A stretch of 64,000 bases of DNA from Petrocella atlantisensis (GCF_900538275.1 NZ_LR130778.1:1526001-1590000); one strand, 5' to 3'; shown: positions 44,234-53,515, counted from the stretch's first letter. Notes: a model not told the origin generated them from the sequence alone. Program-made: numbers and translations.

Positions 44234-45301
44234 TTATATTGCCGCTACGTCCACTTCACGCCAACTGACTACTTGGTTCTTACCTTGTTCTTTTGCAATC
44301 TTTGTCGCCTTTTCAGCATAATAAATAATTTGATCCACATCACGTCCATCTATGGGGTAACTGGCTACGCCAATAGATACTGTGGTTTCAAAAAGGAAAT
44401 CCTCTTGTTGACTTTCAATTCTAGCACGTATACGTTCTGCTAGTGTCTCACCAATCACATGGTCTGTGTTTTCTAAAATCACTATAAACTCGTCACCACT
44501 TAGCCACCTGAAAACCTTGTCCTCATCTCTTATGGCTTCATTAATAATCGTGCCTAGCTTTTTAATCATCTGATTGCCGGCTTGATAGCTTACATCATTA
44601 TAATACCTAAGGTCGTCCCCATCAATAAACAAGACACAATACTGATCCGTCTTTCTTCCTGTTCGCGTGACCCTATTGGCCAAGTACTGATTTGCTGCTT
44701 TAGCATTGGGCAGACCTGATATTTCATCAATCAAAGCATAATTATAGACTTCTTCATAATAATCTAAAGATTGTCTGAACCTATTGATGACACCGCCAAG
44801 GATGTTTCTAACCATACCTTCACCGGAGTACTTGAGGCTACTATCTACTTTTTTATCTTCCTTAACCACAAACATATAATAATCCTCTAAGGAAGTAATC
44901 GGCTCTTCATATGCATATAAAATCGAATGCAATGTTATGTCATGATAACCATTTTCTCGCATTTCTTGGCGATAATAATTCTTTGCCTCATCCAATACAT
45001 CTTCAATGAAGGCCTCGTTACTGTCTTTGATTATGATTGTGAAAGCATCGCCTTCTGTCCGATAAACAATTTCCCTTGGGAAAAACTGACACAAAACTCG
45101 GGCCGCTGTTCTTATAATCAGATCGCCGGTTTCTCTACCTGAATCCCGATTGAGTTCACTTAAATTTGTGATATCAAAAATACAGATAATACCACTGGTC
45201 CCAAAAAGAGTGGTGTAATCTTCTTCAATGAATTGAATGAAATTTTTTAGTCGTGTTAAGGGGTCTACATGTAGATCCCTATGCAGAACAAATTCATTCA
45301 T
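44234..45301 (-). CDS. tandem GGDEF protein, first domain degenerate
   Basis: A 355-aa protein with two GGDEF-like domains. In the first (about 1-150) the motif is TEGDAF, so catalysis is unlikely; in the second (about 195-350) it is LSGDEF, in which the first glycine is replaced but GDEF remains. It may be a weak or pseudo diguanylate cyclase with a regulatory first domain. No TM helix or sensor domain. It lies just above yedF (30 bp), so perhaps co-transcribed; an alternative is an inactive c-di-GMP receptor. Confidence 0.82.
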   Translation of the reverse strand: MNEFVLHRDLHVDPLTRLKNFIQFIEEDYTTLFGTSGIICIFDITNLSELNRDSGRETGDLIIRTAARVLCQFFPREIVYRTEGDAFTIIIKDSNEAFIEDVLDEAKNYYRQEMRENGYHDITLHSILYAYEEPITSLEDYYMFVVKEDKKVDSSLKYSGEGMVRNILGGVINRFRQSLDYYEEVYNYALIDEISGLPNAKAANQYLANRVTRTGRKTDQYCVLFIDGDDLRYYNDVSYQAGNQMIKKLGTIINEAIRDEDKVFRWLSGDEFIVILENTDHVIGETLAERIRARIESQQEDFLFETTVSIGVASYPIDGRDVDQIIYYAEKATKIAKEQGKNQVVSWREVDVAAI

Positions 45302-45448
45302 ATTAATCTCCCATCATACAAAAGCCTTTAGATTCTATATCTGTAAACCTATGATCTATTCAGCTTATTGATTCCATGTAACATTCTACGCTTTATTTCA
45401 CTTCCTGACAAGTCCCAAGTTGTAAAATTCTACAATCAATTTTATTAT

Positions 45449-47101
45449 TTAGTTTTTTTTATGTTTTTTTATGTTTTTTTCCGCAGTTTTATGACCGCCT
45501 GAAATATTATATACTTCCTTAAAGCCATGATTCATTAATATATTTTGCACCGCGTTTCCCGTGGTTCCCTTATTGCAATATGTAATGATGATGATTTCTT
45601 TATCTAGGTCCTTTAAATGCAATCTAAAGTTTTCGTGAGGCATGTTAATAGCACCTGCCACATGTTTCTTCTCAAATTGTTTGGGTATCCTTGCATCAAT
45701 GATTTTATAGGGTTTACCGGATGCTTTAAGCTTCTCGAGTTCATCAATTGTCATAAGTCGACGTTCTTTGTGAATGGCGTTATCCAGTATCATACCTGTA
45801 TACATAACCGGATCTTTTGTAATTGAAAATGGTGGTGCATAACCTAAGTCCAAATGAAAAAGATCTTCTGCCTTTGCCCCGTAAGTAATGGCTGTTACAA
45901 AAACATCCAGTCGCTTATCAACGCCGTCTTCTCCAATGATTTGAACACCTAATAGTTTTCCTGTTATTTTATCTGCAATTGCTTTAATAACCAGTTCTTT
46001 ACCACCCATATAGAATGGTTTGCTGGGTTTTATATTATGGCTAACTACGACCGAATATCCAAGTGCCTTTGCTTCTTTTTCAGATAGCCCTGTCTGAGCT
46101 ACAGCCAAATCAAAGACTTTAAAAATACCGGTTCCAAGTATACCTCTAAACAATAAATGCCCACCGGATATATTTTCTCCAGCAATTCTACCTGTCTTGT
46201 TAGCGGTTGATCCAAGAGGTCTAAATACCGGCTTGCCAGTAACCACATGGTACTGTTCAATACAATCACCACAGGCGTAAACATCTGTAATATTGGTTTC
46301 CATTCTCTGATCTACGATTATTGCACCGGATTCTCCTGTAGCTATACCCCCGGCTTTTGCTAAAGTCACTTCGGGCTTCACACCTGTCGCCACAACAATC
46401 ATGTCACCATGAACCATTTGTCCATTTTGCAGCTTGACACCATCTTCTAGGATGGTTTCAACTCTGGCGCTTAGCATTACTTTTACATCTTTTTCTATTA
46501 GATGTTCCTCAACATAGGTTGCCATATCTGCATCTAGCCCAGGTGTCACTTGATCTAGCATTTCTATCAATGTAATGTCTATGCCGATGTTTTTCAAGTT
46601 CTCACAAAGCTCCAATCCAATAAAACCACTTCCAATAATAATCGCTGACTTTGGCTTATTGCTATCAATAAATCCTGTGATTTTAAGCATATCTTGAATA
46701 TTTCTTAATGCAAAAACATGTTTCTGATGAATGCCCTCAATGGGTGGCATAACAGATACAGCACCTGTTGCTATTACCAAGCGGTCATAATAATCCTCAA
46801 AAATCTCATTATTGCTTAAGTTCTTAACCCTTATTGTTTTTGAGCTTGTATCTAGGTCTATGACCTCATGAGATATATGTATATCTATATTATATTTCTT
46901 TTTGAAAAATTCAGGATCTCTTGGTGTAAGTTCTTCTTTATCTTCTACTTCGCCACCGATAAAATAAGGCATGCCACAACCGGAGTAAGATATATCCTGA
47001 TCTTTTTCATAAATGACAATCTCCGAATCCTCATCATTTCTTCTAGCCTTTGCTGCTGCTGATGTACCCGCTGCTACTGCACCGATTACTATAATTCTCA
47101 T
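45449..47101 (-). CDS. CoA-disulfide reductase/NADH oxidase-like flavoprotein fused to rhodanese
   Basis: A 550-aa FAD-dependent pyridine-nucleotide oxidoreductase, with FAD motif VIGAVAAGTSAAAKA (5-19), the single redox cysteine in SYSGCGMPY (C42), second nucleotide motif IIIGSGFIGLELCENL (about 155-170) and a C-terminal rhodanese domain (about 455-550) with YCNKGTTGN. Enzymes of this fusion act on CoA-persulfide or polysulfide. I chose the ATG at 47101, preceded by AAAGGATGG. Downstream of the arsA-linked Cys-rich gene, so a thiol or sulfur role in metalloid handling is plausible (inference). Confidence 0.85.
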   Translation of the reverse strand: MRIIVIGAVAAGTSAAAKARRNDEDSEIVIYEKDQDISYSGCGMPYFIGGEVEDKEELTPRDPEFFKKKYNIDIHISHEVIDLDTSSKTIRVKNLSNNEIFEDYYDRLVIATGAVSVMPPIEGIHQKHVFALRNIQDMLKITGFIDSNKPKSAIIIGSGFIGLELCENLKNIGIDITLIEMLDQVTPGLDADMATYVEEHLIEKDVKVMLSARVETILEDGVKLQNGQMVHGDMIVVATGVKPEVTLAKAGGIATGESGAIIVDQRMETNITDVYACGDCIEQYHVVTGKPVFRPLGSTANKTGRIAGENISGGHLLFRGILGTGIFKVFDLAVAQTGLSEKEAKALGYSVVVSHNIKPSKPFYMGGKELVIKAIADKITGKLLGVQIIGEDGVDKRLDVFVTAITYGAKAEDLFHLDLGYAPPFSITKDPVMYTGMILDNAIHKERRLMTIDELEKLKASGKPYKIIDARIPKQFEKKHVAGAINMPHENFRLHLKDLDKEIIIITYCNKGTTGNAVQNILMNHGFKEVYNISGGHKTAEKNIKKHKKN

Positions 47102-47210
47102 ATGACACCATCCTTTCAAAACAAAACATGATTGTGTATAAAGTTATGAAGCACCTTCTTATAGAAAGTGCTTCATTTACTTTGTCTCTATTATATAACA
47201 GTTCTCTACA

Positions 47211-47546
47211 TTATGCCTTAGTTATATCATTATAAATAGCTTGACTGGATATCCCACCATAAAACCTTAATTTGTCATTAATTTGAACGTATGGAATTGG
47301 AAATTCTTTTTTCATCAAATCAACAACCTCAGATTCATCATCTAGATCGTTTTCCATAACATCGATAAATTCAAACTCTAGATTATCCATTTTGCCACTT
47401 AGATCTGCTACCATCTCATCATACATCTCACCCATGGTGGCTTGAGGGCCACAGCCTTCCGGGCCACAACCACAACCGCCGCTTTGTGCCGGCGCATCAT
47501 TTTTTAGTCCATACACTATGATTTTTGTTTTTGTTTGATTTTCCAT
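47211..47546 (-). CDS. 111-aa thioredoxin-fold-like protein with GGCGCGPEGCGP motif
   Basis: The start (KIIVYGLKNDAPAQSGG) followed by a glycine-cysteine patch (GGCGCGPEGCGP, about residues 22-33) and then a beta-alpha pattern (LEFEFIDVMENDLDDE, FPIPYVQINDKLRFYGG) resembles a thioredoxin-like fold. The region with cysteines may bind arsenite or other soft metals, a guess. The ATG at 47546 is 1 bp from the arsA stop, and its GGAGG lies inside arsA, so it is translationally coupled. I know no named family. Confidence 0.65.
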   Translation of the reverse strand: MENQTKTKIIVYGLKNDAPAQSGGCGCGPEGCGPQATMGEMYDEMVADLSGKMDNLEFEFIDVMENDLDDESEVVDLMKKEFPIPYVQINDKLRFYGGISSQAIYNDITKA

Positions 47547-47547
47547 A

Positions 47548-49455
47548 TTATTTTCCTCCAAAAATGTTTTCTGACATCAACGTGAGCATCTCTAAGCCTC
47601 TGATTTCCTTTTCCTGCATCGGTACTTTAAGTACTTGTGATTCTGTAAACTGATCATGAATTTCTTTTAAATATTTTTCCTGCATATTTCTACGATTCCC
47701 AAAGAAGGGTGTTACGGCTTGATCATCGGGAATAATTAGATTCGCCACAATGAGTTGTGTATGAACATCTACAGATTTTAACTCTTCTGATGCTCTATAG
47801 GCTTCAATAATCGGTGTTTTCTCAGGATACATAACAAAGCCAAAAGTGGTTTCCTCTTTGTTTTTCATCATATTAATAACCTTGTCAAAACGAGCTTTCT
47901 GAATCTTATCCGCGGTACTGATTTCTGTTGAAACACCGGCTTTTAGCTGAATCTGCTTACTCCAGTCCATAGGTAACTCAAGAAGTCTTAGTGTATGACC
48001 GGTTGGTGCCGTATCAAAAACAATCACTTCAAAAGCATCGCCACTGGCATATTCCATAAACTTTTGGAAGGAAGCCATCTCTTCCGTACAAGGTGAATCC
48101 AGTTCTTCTTCCATGGCTTGAATTGTGTTTGCATCAAAATTCAAACGGGCATCTTTTAATATGGATTCTTTATAATCATGGGTCGCTTTTTTCTGGTCAA
48201 TCTTCACAGCAAATAGATTTGAAATCCCATCGATTTGTGTGACTTCATCTGTAACCGGCTTATCAAGGACATTACCAATATGTGCCGCAGGGTCTGTTGT
48301 CATTAGTAAGGTCTTAAACCCTTTATTAGCCGTCTTAACAGCTGTTAGACATGCCATAGATGTTTTACCCACGCCGCCTTTACCGGAGTAAAAGATATGC
48401 TTTCTTTTACCTTCTTCCGGATAGATGAGTTTTCCGATATCAAGATCTAAGTTATCCAGATTCATTCTTGGTACTGAATCTTCTTTTGCTTCTTCTTGAT
48501 CACTATTAGCAACTAAAGCTTCATTTTCTAGAGGTACGTTAAATAGCTTCGCGCCACATTTCTTAAACATAGCCATGCCTTTTAGTTCACCATCAAATAA
48601 CTCCATGGTTTGGATGGTCACATTCGGAAAGGCTTCATGGGCTTTTTCTTTATAGCCTTGTTGCATCTCGTATCTGGTTTTGAAGAATGGGTTAACGATT
48701 TCCGATTCCGGTATGAAGCCGTTGATGATGATTCTGGTTGTGGTCACTCCAATCTGAGCCAACTCGTTGGATGCGCGTACCGTCTCTTGAAGCGATGTTT
48801 GTTCCGGTTGCATCACAAAGACAAAGTCAGTTTGTTTTGAATCTCTTAGCTTTGACAGTGCTCGATCATATTTTTCTTTACTTTCTTGAATCAAAGCCAC
48901 TGGCCCCATACAGGTTTGTCCGCTCCCTTTGGAACTATCTTCAATATGCTTGCTCCAGTCAACAGGAAGCTCCAATAAACGGATTGTATGGCCTGTAGGT
49001 GCCGTATCAAATATAATAATGTCATAACTGTCATCATCCATAAAGTCAATGAACTTATCAAATGAAGCCATTTCCTCTGTACATGGTCCGCTGAGTTGTT
49101 CCTCAGCAATCTTAATCATTTCTTCATCAAAAAGCTCTCTCATAGGTGCTAATGATCTTTCTTTATATTCCTTTGTAGATTGATCCGGATCGATCTCCAT
49201 GGCGTATAGATGCTCGATGCCATTAATCTTGGTTATATTATGACCAATCTCCTGATCAAATACATCCGATAAGTTGGCCGCAGGGTCTGTGGTAACGATC
49301 ATGGTTTTTTTACCCATATTAGCATAATAAACCGCTGTCGTACTAGCCATAGACGTCTTACCTACGCCGCCTTTTCCTGAGAAAAATATAAATTCTGTCT
49401 TACTTGTTGTTTTACTTGTTGTTTTATTTGTTGCTTCACTGGATGTTTTATTCAT
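47548..49455 (-). CDS. arsA: ArsA arsenite-stimulated ATPase, duplicated domains
   Basis: Soluble ATPase that normally drives As(III)/Sb(III) efflux through a membrane partner. Seen: two GKGGVGKT P-loops (27-34 and about 355), two DTAPTGHT switch motifs, and metal-site cysteines in GPCTEEMASF, GQTCMGP and SPCTEEMASF, matching the three cysteines of the E. coli protein. 635 aa from the ATG at 49455. The first 20 residues are a Thr/Ser/Lys repeat (NKTTSKTTSKT). It overlaps arsD by 8 bp. No arsB or acr3 follows it here. Confidence 0.94.
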   Translation of the reverse strand: MNKTSSEATNKTTSKTTSKTEFIFFSGKGGVGKTSMASTTAVYYANMGKKTMIVTTDPAANLSDVFDQEIGHNITKINGIEHLYAMEIDPDQSTKEYKERSLAPMRELFDEEMIKIAEEQLSGPCTEEMASFDKFIDFMDDDSYDIIIFDTAPTGHTIRLLELPVDWSKHIEDSSKGSGQTCMGPVALIQESKEKYDRALSKLRDSKQTDFVFVMQPEQTSLQETVRASNELAQIGVTTTRIIINGFIPESEIVNPFFKTRYEMQQGYKEKAHEAFPNVTIQTMELFDGELKGMAMFKKCGAKLFNVPLENEALVANSDQEEAKEDSVPRMNLDNLDLDIGKLIYPEEGKRKHIFYSGKGGVGKTSMACLTAVKTANKGFKTLLMTTDPAAHIGNVLDKPVTDEVTQIDGISNLFAVKIDQKKATHDYKESILKDARLNFDANTIQAMEEELDSPCTEEMASFQKFMEYASGDAFEVIVFDTAPTGHTLRLLELPMDWSKQIQLKAGVSTEISTADKIQKARFDKVINMMKNKEETTFGFVMYPEKTPIIEAYRASEELKSVDVHTQLIVANLIIPDDQAVTPFFGNRRNMQEKYLKEIHDQFTESQVLKVPMQEKEIRGLEMLTLMSENIFGGK

Positions 49456-49753
49456 TGATTTTTTGCTCCAATTCTTCAAAAGTCGGATAGGACCCGAATT
49501 TTATGATGTTACCATTAAGTGTGGTGATAGGTAGGATATCTCTACCTTTTTCTTTAACGAGTTTGAAAACACTTTCGTTTTCTTTAAACTTCATCGGTTG
49601 CTGGGTAATCATATAGCGTTCCACTTTTGCACCCTCATATTTGTTCTTAATGTGTTCGATATTCTCACCGAGCTTTACAAGGCTCTCATCGACACTTGGA
49701 CCGCAAAGACCTGTTGAACAACACATTGGTGGATCATAAAATTCTATTATCAT
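49448..49753 (-). CDS. arsD: ArsD arsenic metallochaperone
   Basis: A 101-aa thioredoxin-fold chaperone that hands As(III) to ArsA. Seen: PPMCCSTGLCGPSVD, with cysteines 11, 12 and 17 matching the functional C12, C13 and C18 of known ArsD; the C-terminal cysteine pairs of plasmid ArsD are absent, as in many chromosomal forms. AAAGGAG precedes the ATG, and the end overlaps arsA, the usual arsD-arsA coupling. Confidence 0.94.
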   Translation of the reverse strand: MIIEFYDPPMCCSTGLCGPSVDESLVKLGENIEHIKNKYEGAKVERYMITQQPMKFKENESVFKLVKEKGRDILPITTLNGNIIKFGSYPTFEELEQKINE

Positions 49754-49821
49754 AATTTTCTCCTTTATGTATATATTTGAGTTTATGCATATACGAAATA
49801 AAAAATATTTCTATATATCGT

Positions 49822-50181
49822 TTACAAAATTGTCTCTTTAAATTCTACGAAAGAACACTTACTATCCTTATACTTCTCAAGTAATGCCATATCTTTTTCA
49901 TATGTCCTACTTGTTTTACTTTCTTCAACTAACAATTCATAAAGCTTAGGGTAACGTTCTATAAACTTTTTACTAATCTCATAATAAACCCATTGTGCTT
50001 TTTTATCATAGCTAATAATACCGGCGTTTTTAAGTTTTGCCAGATGCCTTGATACATTAGATTGTGTCATATTTAAAATCATTTCAACTTCACAAACACA
50101 TAATTCTCTTTTGAATAATATACCTAGAATTCTAAGCCTATTTTCATCACCAAGTGTTTTGAATATTTCCGATAGTTCCAT
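49822..50181 (-). CDS. arsR: ArsR-family As(III) repressor, second copy
   Basis: A 119-aa winged-helix repressor. Seen: GDENRLRILGIL and the As(III)-binding CVCEVE motif (ELCVCEVEMIL, about 28-38), then TQSNVSRHLAKLKNAGIISY. It heads the arsD-arsA unit, with its own promoter and a 6-bp-arm inverted repeat (50200-50223) below the -10 box. Its genes are probably released by As(III) or Sb(III). Confidence 0.93.
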   Translation of the reverse strand: MELSEIFKTLGDENRLRILGILFKRELCVCEVEMILNMTQSNVSRHLAKLKNAGIISYDKKAQWVYYEISKKFIERYPKLYELLVEESKTSRTYEKDMALLEKYKDSKCSFVEFKETIL

Positions 50182-50225
50182 AAGTCATCACCTCTATTTG
50201 TATATGAGCGAAATCGAATATACTA

Positions 50226-50254
50226 ATATTACCTCATATTTTCTTATCCGTCAA
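50226..50254 (-). promoter_or_regulatory. sigma-A promoter of the arsR-arsD-arsA unit
   Basis: On the minus strand, TTGACG (50249-50254), a 17-bp spacer and TAATAT (50226-50231). An inverted repeat GTATAT/ATATAC (50200-50223) lies just downstream and may be the ArsR operator. Confidence 0.7.
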
Positions 50255-50270
50255 GCTAACTGTAATAATG

Positions 50271-50306
50271 AAAAAAAAGGATCATCAACCTCAAGGTCAA
50301 TAATCC
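50271..50306 (-). terminator. terminator between the two ars units
   Basis: A 12-bp stem with three G-U pairs (50279-50290/50295-50306) and loop TTGA, followed on the minus strand by eight T residues. It closes the permease-thioredoxin unit. Confidence 0.85.
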
Positions 50307-50315
50307 CTTTTTATA

Positions 50316-50546
50316 CTATACCAAATATTCTTTAATCTCCGATGGCTTTGGCACCCTGCCCATTACTTTTAGCGTTCCATCTACAACAAGTGCCGGTGTA
50401 CTCATAACGCCATATCCTATAATTTCTTTCATGTCTGTCACTTTTTCCACAGTCGCCTCAATGTTTAATTCTGCAAGTGCTTTTTTTGTGTTTGCTTCTA
50501 GATTTGTACAATTTTTACAACCTGGTCCTAATACTTTGATCTCCAT
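50316..50546 (-). CDS. small thioredoxin-like protein (thioredoxin_3 family)
   Basis: A 76-aa compact thioredoxin fold with the redox pair CKNC in GPGCKNCTNLE (about 8-18) and the cis-proline motif STPALVVDG. Such proteins often accompany organoarsenical permeases and probably reduce or carry the substrate. It is 15 bp downstream of the permease gene and is followed by a terminator. Confidence 0.85.
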   Translation of the reverse strand: MEIKVLGPGCKNCTNLEANTKKALAELNIEATVEKVTDMKEIIGYGVMSTPALVVDGTLKVMGRVPKPSEIKEYLV

Positions 50547-50561
50547 AATAGCCTCCTAATT

Positions 50562-51569
50562 CTAATGTAGTAAAAAGTTAAATAAGTAACCTACTAATAT
50601 TATACCAAAACTTGTTATTGCAACAAATATTGCAAGTAATTTAGGTTTAATCACTTTTCTAAGTAAGATCATAGCCGGTAAAGATAAGGCCGCTACAGCC
50701 ATCATAAAGGATAAAGCAGTACCCATGCCCATACCTTTTGATATCAATGCTTCTGCTATCGGAATCGTACCTATGACGTCTGCATAAAGTGGTATACCAA
50801 CAGCCACACCTACTAAAACAGCAAAGGGATTATCCGGTCCGGCGTATTTGGTCAGAATATCTGCAGGTGCCCAACCATGTATCGCTGCACCAAGTCCTAT
50901 ACCAATTAATAAATAAATCCACACATGCTTTACAATCTTTATTACTTCTTCTATCGAAAAACTAATACGTTCTTTTTTTGTGAGTGTTTGTATTTCCACA
51001 TCGCCCATGGACATCTCGTACACATAACCTTCAACTTCACTTTCTAGGTTGAACTTCCCTATGACAATACCTCCAATAATACCAATAATGACACCCATGG
51101 CTATGTACAGTGCTGCTACTTTCCAACCAAACGCTGCTAACAGTACAATAATAGCGCCTTGATTAATCAGTGGAGATGTAATTAAGAATGAAAAAGTCAC
51201 ACCAAGTGGTATGCCACTCTCAACAAATCCAATAAAGATTGGCACCGATGAACAAGAACAAAAAGGCGTTACAGTTCCAAGCAGTGACGCCATGATGTTT
51301 CCTTTTATACCACTGAAATTCTCAAGAATTTTCTTTGTTCGCTCAGGTGGAAAATAACTTCTTATATATGAGATTAAGAAAATCATAATACTTAGAAGCA
51401 TTAGAATCTTAATCACATCATAGATGAAAAAATGCACTGAAGATCCTAAGTTGGTATCCATAGATAGCTTAAACACATTTTCCACCAAAGCCGCTACCAA
51501 GTCATATAACCACTCGAATTTTAGAATACTGGTAAAAACACTCCATACCCCATTTAAAAAATCTAACAT
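50562..51569 (-). CDS. ArsP-like permease (PF03773/DUF318 family)
   Basis: A 335-aa membrane protein with about eight TM helices and a conserved cysteine patch CSCSSVPIF (about 104-112). PF03773 includes ArsP, an exporter of trivalent methylated and aromatic arsenicals, but also permeases of other substrates. In this cluster it is the only candidate efflux protein; whether ArsA uses it is open. It follows an arsR gene and precedes a small thioredoxin. Confidence 0.78.
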   Translation of the reverse strand: MLDFLNGVWSVFTSILKFEWLYDLVAALVENVFKLSMDTNLGSSVHFFIYDVIKILMLLSIMIFLISYIRSYFPPERTKKILENFSGIKGNIMASLLGTVTPFCSCSSVPIFIGFVESGIPLGVTFSFLITSPLINQGAIIVLLAAFGWKVAALYIAMGVIIGIIGGIVIGKFNLESEVEGYVYEMSMGDVEIQTLTKKERISFSIEEVIKIVKHVWIYLLIGIGLGAAIHGWAPADILTKYAGPDNPFAVLVGVAVGIPLYADVIGTIPIAEALISKGMGMGTALSFMMAVAALSLPAMILLRKVIKPKLLAIFVAITSFGIILVGYLFNFLLH

Positions 51570-51690
51570 ATTATAACCTCTTTCTAAATTAAACTTCCAC
51601 TTGTTTGCTCAGCTTTTTCACATATAGGATTTCTAAGAAATACATACACTTGCTTCTACGTCTTAGTTATCTATATGTTCAATTAAGTTG

Positions 51691-52038
51691 TTATGCCTCA
51701 AATGCTTTTACCTGAATATAGTCTTCTACATGCTCTAACCTATGCATGTCTTTCTTATATGTAGCATCATTCTCTAAGTGAAGAATGATATCTTTAAGCA
51801 GAGAGATTAACAATTTATTGGAGTCATCAATGTTATAATACATCATTTGCTCCAGTCTTTTAGATTGAACAAAATTCAAGTCTCTTAGTTTGCCCAGATG
51901 CTTTGAGATCTTAGGTTGTGTTTCCTCTAGTACGGCTTGGATTTGACATACACACAAACTTTTATTATAGAGTAAGATCATGGTTCTTAAACGTGTTTCA
52001 TCTGATAATACCTTAAAAACATCCATAACTTCTGTCAC
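51691..52038 (-). CDS. arsR: ArsR-family As(III) repressor, first copy
   Basis: A 115-aa winged-helix repressor with SDETRLRTMILL, the metal-binding SLCVCQIQAVL (CVC) and ETQPKISKHLGKLRDLNFV. It starts with GTG at 52038, with GGAGGT upstream. A 34-bp near-perfect palindrome overlaps its promoter. It controls the ArsP-like permease and thioredoxin. Confidence 0.93.
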   Translation of the reverse strand: MTEVMDVFKVLSDETRLRTMILLYNKSLCVCQIQAVLEETQPKISKHLGKLRDLNFVQSKRLEQMMYYNIDDSNKLLISLLKDIILHLENDATYKKDMHRLEHVEDYIQVKAFEA

Positions 52039-52058
52039 ACAAACACCTCCAACTGCAA

Positions 52059-52092
52059 AATACGTACATGCCCATATGGGTATATACGTATT
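52059..52092 (-). promoter_or_regulatory. 34-bp palindromic ArsR operator
   Basis: Near-perfect palindrome centred on CCCATATGGG (52071-52080) with two mismatched pairs in 17. It overlaps the -10 box of the arsR promoter (52090-52095), as expected for autorepression. Confidence 0.75.
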
Positions 52093-52118
52093 CTACTATG
52101 TTTTTTTCTATATGTCAA
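52090..52118 (-). promoter_or_regulatory. sigma-A promoter of the first arsR gene
   Basis: On the minus strand, TTGACA (52113-52118), a 17-bp spacer and TAGAAT (52090-52095). Confidence 0.78.
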
Positions 52119-52240
52119 TGAATATATTGACAATTCTTACTTCATGCAATAACCTTAATACCATATAGGTAAGAAAAGTCCTTAACACATCATCTTAACA
52201 AACGGGCTTTCTTATAAATGATAAATGCTATGGAGGTAAT

Positions 52241-53515
52241 ATGATTAAGGATAATCAAGACTCAATCACACAAGAACCTTTAGATGAACAAAATAACATA
52301 GATGAACTCAACAAAACCCCATACCCGGAACATTGGATACGTAAGACCGTTTTGTTTTTACTAAGTCAAAGCTTTTCTTTATTCGGTTCTGCTTTGGTTC
52401 AATTTGCGATCATATGGCATATTACCTTAACAACACAATCCGGTGTTATGATGACCATCTCCACTGTATTTGCCTTTCTTCCCCAACTCGTTATCTCTCT
52501 TTTTGCCGGAGTCTGGGCCGATCGGTACAACCGTAAAACACTGATGATCCTTTCGGATTTTCTTATTGCAAGTGCAACGTTAGTTCTAGCTATCTTGTTT
52601 TATATGGGATACGGCAGCTTATGGGCGCTTTTTATCGTTTCCGGCATACGCTCTTTAGGGGCAGGTATTCAAACCCCTGCTGTTAATGCTTTTTTACCAC
52701 AGATTGTCCCTACGGCTAAACTGATGAAAGTCAATGGTATCAACAATAGCATCGGCTCTTTAATTATGTTGGTTTCTCCCATTGTCAGCGGCCTTTTACT
52801 TGCTACCTCCACTTTAGAAGTTACTTTTATGATTGATGTCATGACCGCAACCATTGCCATCCTGATTCTTATAGCTTTAAAAGTGCCACCCCATGAAAAA
52901 GCCCTCTCGCTGCAACAAGAGGGTTATTTCGATGATCTAAAAGCTGGTCTACTTTATGTACGTGATAACCGCTTCATAAAAGAGATGCTGATTTTTTATG
53001 CTGTCTTTTTCTTTTTGTTGGTTCCCGTTGCATTTCTAACACCGCTAATGGTGGCACGTTCTTTTGGTGATGATGTTTGGCGTCTGACGGCTAATGAAGT
53101 TGTTTTTTTCCTAGGTTCTATTTTAGGTGGTATCTTGATTTCCATATGGAAAGGCCTAGAAAACCATATCCATACCATCGCTATATCTTGTAGCCTATTG
53201 GGTATCTTCACCCTTGGTCTCGGGCTCTCCAAATACTTTTCCATCTACCTATTTTTCATGTTTCTAAGTGGACTCATCGTACCATTTTTTGTTGCTGCTA
53301 TCACCACATTGCTTCAAGAAAGAATCGATAACAATATGCAAGGAAGAATCTTCGGTTTGACTCAGATCGTCATGGCCGGCGTCATGCCCCTAGGTATGGT
53401 CATCGTAGGTCCAATTGCTGACCTTGTCGCAATAGAAATTCTTTTTGTCATCACCGGTTTTCTAATGGCACTCCTTGGTATAAAAGTATATTTCAACAAA
53501 AGTTCTCAAGCTTAA
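52241..53515 (+). CDS. MFS exporter, macrolide/enterobactin-exporter-like
   Basis: A 424-aa transporter with twelve predicted TM helices after a polar 30-residue start. The family motif region is WADRYNRKTLMILSD (loop 2-3), with SGIRSLGAGIQTPAVNAFLP. It resembles the MefA/EntS (MFS_3) group. Substrate unknown. TGGAGGTAAT precedes the ATG. Not in an operon; it is divergent from the first arsR gene, so a shared control region is possible. Confidence 0.8.
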   Translation: MIKDNQDSITQEPLDEQNNIDELNKTPYPEHWIRKTVLFLLSQSFSLFGSALVQFAIIWHITLTTQSGVMMTISTVFAFLPQLVISLFAGVWADRYNRKTLMILSDFLIASATLVLAILFYMGYGSLWALFIVSGIRSLGAGIQTPAVNAFLPQIVPTAKLMKVNGINNSIGSLIMLVSPIVSGLLLATSTLEVTFMIDVMTATIAILILIALKVPPHEKALSLQQEGYFDDLKAGLLYVRDNRFIKEMLIFYAVFFFLLVPVAFLTPLMVARSFGDDVWRLTANEVVFFLGSILGGILISIWKGLENHIHTIAISCSLLGIFTLGLGLSKYFSIYLFFMFLSGLIVPFFVAAITTLLQERIDNNMQGRIFGLTQIVMAGVMPLGMVIVGPIADLVAIEILFVITGFLMALLGIKVYFNKSSQA

